This document shows positions 61,370 to 64,000 of a stretch of DNA of 64,000 nt, one piece after another. Where the stretch lies: the NCBI GenBank assembly GCA_934140155.1, contig CAKPBC010000002.1:186001-250000 (forward strand). Direction: 5' to 3'. Source of the DNA: an uncultured Bacilli bacterium (GTDB lineage: Bacteria > Bacillota_I > Bacilli_A > RFN20 > CAG-826). The position numbers and the translations under genes were made by a program. The notes under the pieces are model-generated. The model had not been told where the DNA came from, did no database searches, and was given only the letters and a program-made list of their open reading frames with translations. The number at the start of each line of letters is the position of its first letter. Position 1 is the stretch's first letter.

Positions 61370-61633
61370 ATGGATTACGAAAAGATTATCCATGCTTTCG
61401 TAGATTCTTTCGTTGAAAAACCTGAATCAATGATCATTAGACAAATGCCTAGTGAATCAGAAAAAGATGTTGTACTTCTTGTTGTTAGTGATGCTAACGA
61501 CACAGCGCGTTTAATTGGCCGTAAAGGTTCAGTTGCGGATGCTTTACGAGAAGTTATTTCTATTGCAGGAAAATTAGAAGGCAAAAGAATACACTTAAAA
61601 TTTGAAGCTTTTGAAGAAGAAAATGAGGACTAA
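61370..61633 (+). CDS. khpA: KH-domain RNA-binding protein KhpA
   Basis: 87 residues with a single KH domain around the GRKGSVADALREVI loop (GxxG as RKGS). Partner of KhpB/EloR in controlling cell length and RNA fate in streptococci and relatives. Five bases after rpsP, its usual place. Confidence 0.95.
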   Translation: MDYEKIIHAFVDSFVEKPESMIIRQMPSESEKDVVLLVVSDANDTARLIGRKGSVADALREVISIAGKLEGKRIHLKFEAFEEENED

Positions 61634-61650
61634 TTATCCTCATTTTTTTA
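61621..61650 (+). terminator. Intraoperonic terminator or attenuator between khpA and rimM
   Basis: AAATGAGGA (61621-61629) pairs with TCCTCATTT (61637-61645), followed by seven T. The khpA stop lies in it and the rimM ribosome site follows immediately, so part of the transcription should stop before rimM-trmD. Confidence 0.75.
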
Positions 61651-61662
61651 AAGGAAAAAATT

Positions 61663-62172
61663 ATGGAATACATTACACTAGGAAAAATTGTTAAAACTAT
61701 CGGCTTAAAAGGTGAAGTTAAAATTTACTCTTCTTCTGATTTTTCTTATAATCGTTACGAAAAAGGAAACAACGTTACTCTTTTTAATGAAAAAACTAAA
61801 GAGCGTATAAATTGTATAGTTAAATCATTTAGAAAAGATAAGGAATTTGATATTGTTTCATTTGAAGAATTTTCTAGTATAGAAACTATTACTCCTTATA
61901 TTAATAATTTAGTACAAATTGAAAAATCCGATGCTATTTTACCTAAAGGATTTTATCACTATTCCGATTTGAAAAATTGCGATGTATATGACGAGAATAA
62001 TAATAAATTAGGAAAAGTTAAAGATGTGGAAGAATATGCTTCTTATCAAACTTTACGAGTAAAAAGAGAAGATGCTAAAGACTTCTTCGTACCTTTTGTA
62101 AAAGCATTTATTAAAAAAGTTGATATAAAAAATCAAAAAATAATCATTCATGTTATTGAGGGATTACTATGA
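61663..62172 (+). CDS. rimM: Ribosome maturation factor RimM
   Basis: 169 residues: N-terminal RimM barrel (LGKIVKTIGLKGEVKIYSSSD) and C-terminal PRC barrel (LKNCDVYDENNNKLGKVKDVEE, FVPFVKAFIKKVD). Assists folding of the 16S rRNA 3' domain and binds S19. AAAGGAA precedes the ATG. Overlaps trmD by four bases. Confidence 0.95.
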   Translation: MEYITLGKIVKTIGLKGEVKIYSSSDFSYNRYEKGNNVTLFNEKTKERINCIVKSFRKDKEFDIVSFEEFSSIETITPYINNLVQIEKSDAILPKGFYHYSDLKNCDVYDENNNKLGKVKDVEEYASYQTLRVKREDAKDFFVPFVKAFIKKVDIKNQKIIIHVIEGLL

Positions 62173-62942
62173 AAATAACTATATTAACTTTATTTCCTGA
62201 AATGTTTGATGGATTTATAAATACATCAATAATAAAAAGGGCTCTAGCAAAAGAAAGCGTTGAAATTGAGATAATAAATATTCGTGACTTTACCAAAGAT
62301 AAATATGGTCGCGTTGATTCCGCTCCTATTGGTGGTGGCGCAGGATTAATTATGAAATGCCAACCAATACTAGACGCTCTTAAAAGTGTCAAAAGTATTT
62401 CTTCTCACACCATTCTTATGTCTCCAATTGGACGCACTTTTAATCAAAAAATCGCACATGAGTTCGCTGCTCTTGATCACTTGATTATTATATGTGGTCA
62501 TTATGAAGGTGTTGATTCACGTGTAAATGATTATATTGATGAATGTGTTTCTATTGGTGATTATATACTTACTGGTGGAGAACTTGGATCAATGGTTATT
62601 AGTGATGCGATTATAAGATTAATTGATGGAGCAATATCTAGCGAATCAATTGTCGAAGAATCTTTTGAAAACGGACTTCTAGAATATCCACAATTTACTG
62701 AGCCATTTGATTATGATGGTAAAGAAGTACCAAGCATTTTATATTCAGGAAATCATGAAGCTATTGCTAAATGGCGTCAAAAAGAAAGTTTAAAATTAAC
62801 TAAAACTTTGCGCCCTGATTTGTTCAATAAATATGAGTTTTCTAAAAAAGATTTAAAATTATTGAAGGAAATTGAAAATAATGAAATTGGAAAATGGGAA
62901 ATAGACGCTATTAATAAAGGACATAAGTTCATAAAAAAATAA
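62169..62942 (+). CDS. trmD: tRNA (guanine-37-N1)-methyltransferase TrmD
   Basis: 257-residue SPOUT enzyme that methylates G37 of tRNAs reading CUN, CCN and CGG, preventing frameshifts. Knot motifs: LTLFPEMFDGFI at the start, GRVDSAPIGGGAGLIMKCQP, CGHYEGVDSRV and SIGDYILTGGELGSM. Last gene of the operon; ATGA overlap with rimM. Confidence 0.98.
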   Translation: MKITILTLFPEMFDGFINTSIIKRALAKESVEIEIINIRDFTKDKYGRVDSAPIGGGAGLIMKCQPILDALKSVKSISSHTILMSPIGRTFNQKIAHEFAALDHLIIICGHYEGVDSRVNDYIDECVSIGDYILTGGELGSMVISDAIIRLIDGAISSESIVEESFENGLLEYPQFTEPFDYDGKEVPSILYSGNHEAIAKWRQKESLKLTKTLRPDLFNKYEFSKKDLKLLKEIENNEIGKWEIDAINKGHKFIKK

Positions 62943-62963
62943 GCTCAATTGAGCTTATTTTTA
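62938..62963. terminator. Bidirectional terminator between trmD and ffh
   Basis: AATAAGCTCAA/TTGAGCTTATT is a perfect palindrome (62938-62959) with A-run before and TTTTTATTTT after. It includes the trmD stop and ends at the ffh stop. Confidence 0.9.
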
Positions 62964-64000
62964 TTTTCCAAACCCCGTCATTGGTGGAAGTTTTCCACCT
63001 TTTTGATAATTTTTCATTTGTTTCATCATTTCTTTCATTTGTTCAAATTTCTTTAACAAACGATTGATTTCTACATTTGTAAGTCCGCATCCTTTAGCAA
63101 TACGTACTTTGCGTGAGTTCTTTAATACTTCTGGATGTTTTCTTTCATAAGGTGTCATGGAATTAATAATTGATTCAGTTTGTTTCATTTCGCGTGTCGC
63201 GCGTTCTTTATCTTCTTCAGATATTTTTGGCATACCTGGAATTAATTTTAAAATACCACTTAAAGATCCCATTTTTTGAATTTGTTTCATTTGTTGAAGC
63301 ATATCATTTAAATCAAATATACCTTCCATCATTTTATTAACACTCTTACGTGCTTCTTTTTCATCAATGTTTTCTTGGGCTTTTTCAATAAGAGACATAA
63401 CATCTCCCATTCCCAAGATTCTATCCGCCATACGATCTGGATAGAAAAGTTCTAAATCATCTAATTTTTCACCTACACCGGTTAATTTAATTGGTACACC
63501 AGTTAAATGGCGAATAGATAAAGCCGCACCACCACGGGCGTCACCATCTAACTTAGACATAATACATCCAGTAAGAGTAAGTTTTTCATTAAATGTTTTA
63601 GCAACATTTACGGCATCTTGACCAGACATTGCATCAACAAGTAATAATATTTCATCAGGATTAACTAAATTTTTGATGTTATTTAATTCTTCCATTAATG
63701 GTTCATCAATATGTAAACGACCAGCGGTATCAATAATTAAGACATCATAACGTTCGTCATAAGCTTTTTTCTTGGCAGCCGCAGCTATATCTACAGGATT
63801 TGCTTTAGTTCCCATATTAACTACATCAACACCAACTTGTTTAGCAATAGTTACTAATTGGTCAATTGCGGCAGGACGATAAACGTCACAAGCGGCAAGT
63901 AAAACTTTTTTATTAAGTTTATTTTTCATTAATTTTGCTAATTTACCTGCTGTGGTAGTTTTACCAGATCCTTGTAAACCACAAAGCATAATAATTGTTG
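62961..64000 (-). CDS. ffh: Signal recognition particle protein Ffh, N-terminus cut by window edge
   Basis: The frame stays open to the right edge; the methionine in MLCGLQGSGKTT is internal. What remains is the G domain from Walker A (GLQGSGKTT) through DVYRPAAIDQL, DTAGRLHID and TKLDGDARGG-type (SKLDGDARGGAALS) motifs, and the methionine-rich M domain (GSLSGILKLIPGM onward) that binds SRP RNA and signal peptides. About the first 95 residues are missing. Often ffh leads the rpsP operon; here it faces it. Confidence 0.97.
   Translation of the reverse strand, partial: TIIMLCGLQGSGKTTTAGKLAKLMKNKLNKKVLLAACDVYRPAAIDQLVTIAKQVGVDVVNMGTKANPVDIAAAAKKKAYDERYDVLIIDTAGRLHIDEPLMEELNNIKNLVNPDEILLLVDAMSGQDAVNVAKTFNEKLTLTGCIMSKLDGDARGGAALSIRHLTGVPIKLTGVGEKLDDLELFYPDRMADRILGMGDVMSLIEKAQENIDEKEARKSVNKMMEGIFDLNDMLQQMKQIQKMGSLSGILKLIPGMPKISEEDKERATREMKQTESIINSMTPYERKHPEVLKNSRKVRIAKGCGLTNVEINRLLKKFEQMKEMMKQMKNYQKGGKLPPMTGFGK

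Noticed and set aside
1..64000. Mycoplasma-type code with TGA as tryptophan
   Set aside because: RF2 is encoded with its TGA frameshift site, several genes end in TGA, and conserved tryptophans use TGG.

Overview
The window comes from a low-GC (roughly 30 % by eye) member of the Bacillota, probably a host-associated relative of the Erysipelotrichia/Mollicutes-like Bacilli; this placement is inference. It uses the standard bacterial code: TGA is a stop, and RF2 (prfB, with its programmed frameshift) is present beside RF1 (prfA). Several blocks keep Bacillus-like order: secA-prfB-yitT, prfA-prmC-tsaC-rpiB, dnaX-ebfC-recR-tmk-holB-ricT-rsmI and rpsP-khpA-rimM-trmD. Shine-Dalgarno sites are mostly GGAGG or GGTGAT. 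I saw no tRNA, rRNA, CRISPR array or insertion sequence, and no gene-free stretch longer than about 230 bases.

Layout. 1-11 kb (minus strand): housekeeping and envelope genes (yitT fragment, prfB, secA, csp, comFC, comFA, an M23-fold membrane protein that has lost catalytic residues, rpiB, tsaC, a small secreted protein, prmC, prfA). 11-13.5 kb: an ECF sigma factor, its probable membrane anti-sigma, and a lipoprotein whose extracellular part is a paralogue of the anti-sigma sensor domain. 13.5-26.8 kb: a surface glycan-processing locus. A plus-strand operon (carbohydrate-binding-type lipoprotein, metallophosphoesterase lipoprotein, GH3 enzyme) faces a minus-strand operon (LytTR response regulator, AgrC-type kinase, lipoprotein, second GH3). 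Both GH3 proteins have permuted domain order and a membrane helix at each end. The plus operon promoter carries a two-copy direct repeat with 21-bp period resembling a LytTR site, next to a cre-like site. 26.9-35.9 kb: an acyltransferase, the dnaX-rsmI cluster, an unrecognised protein and trpS. 36-41 kb: a nucleotide-sugar dehydrogenase, an ABC exporter, a PAQR/hemolysin III protein, an XRE membrane regulator, a DUF5662-like protein and a small ORF.

41.2-53.7 kb (minus strand): one long Wzx/Wzy exopolysaccharide operon. It has a priming sugar transferase, three GT4 glycosyltransferases, polymerase, flippase, a Wzz-like protein and a CpsD-like protein that has lost its ATP-binding motifs. It ends in a three-gene phosphonate module: cytidylyltransferase-PEP mutase, phosphonopyruvate decarboxylase, and a nucleotidyltransferase-iron alcohol dehydrogenase fusion. 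The predicted product is CMP-activated 2-hydroxyethylphosphonate for decorating the polymer. The first three activities match the opening steps of fosfomycin biosynthesis, but the later genes of that pathway are absent.

53.9-61 kb: metal homeostasis. A ZIP transporter, a feoA-feoA-feoB-FeoB-associated operon with four DtxR-like palindromes around a consensus promoter, a DtxR-family regulator, and csoR-copA, where copZ is fused in frame to copA but keeps its own ribosome binding site. The CsoR operator fills the promoter spacer. 61-64 kb: rpsP-khpA-rimM-trmD converging on ffh, which is cut by the right edge.
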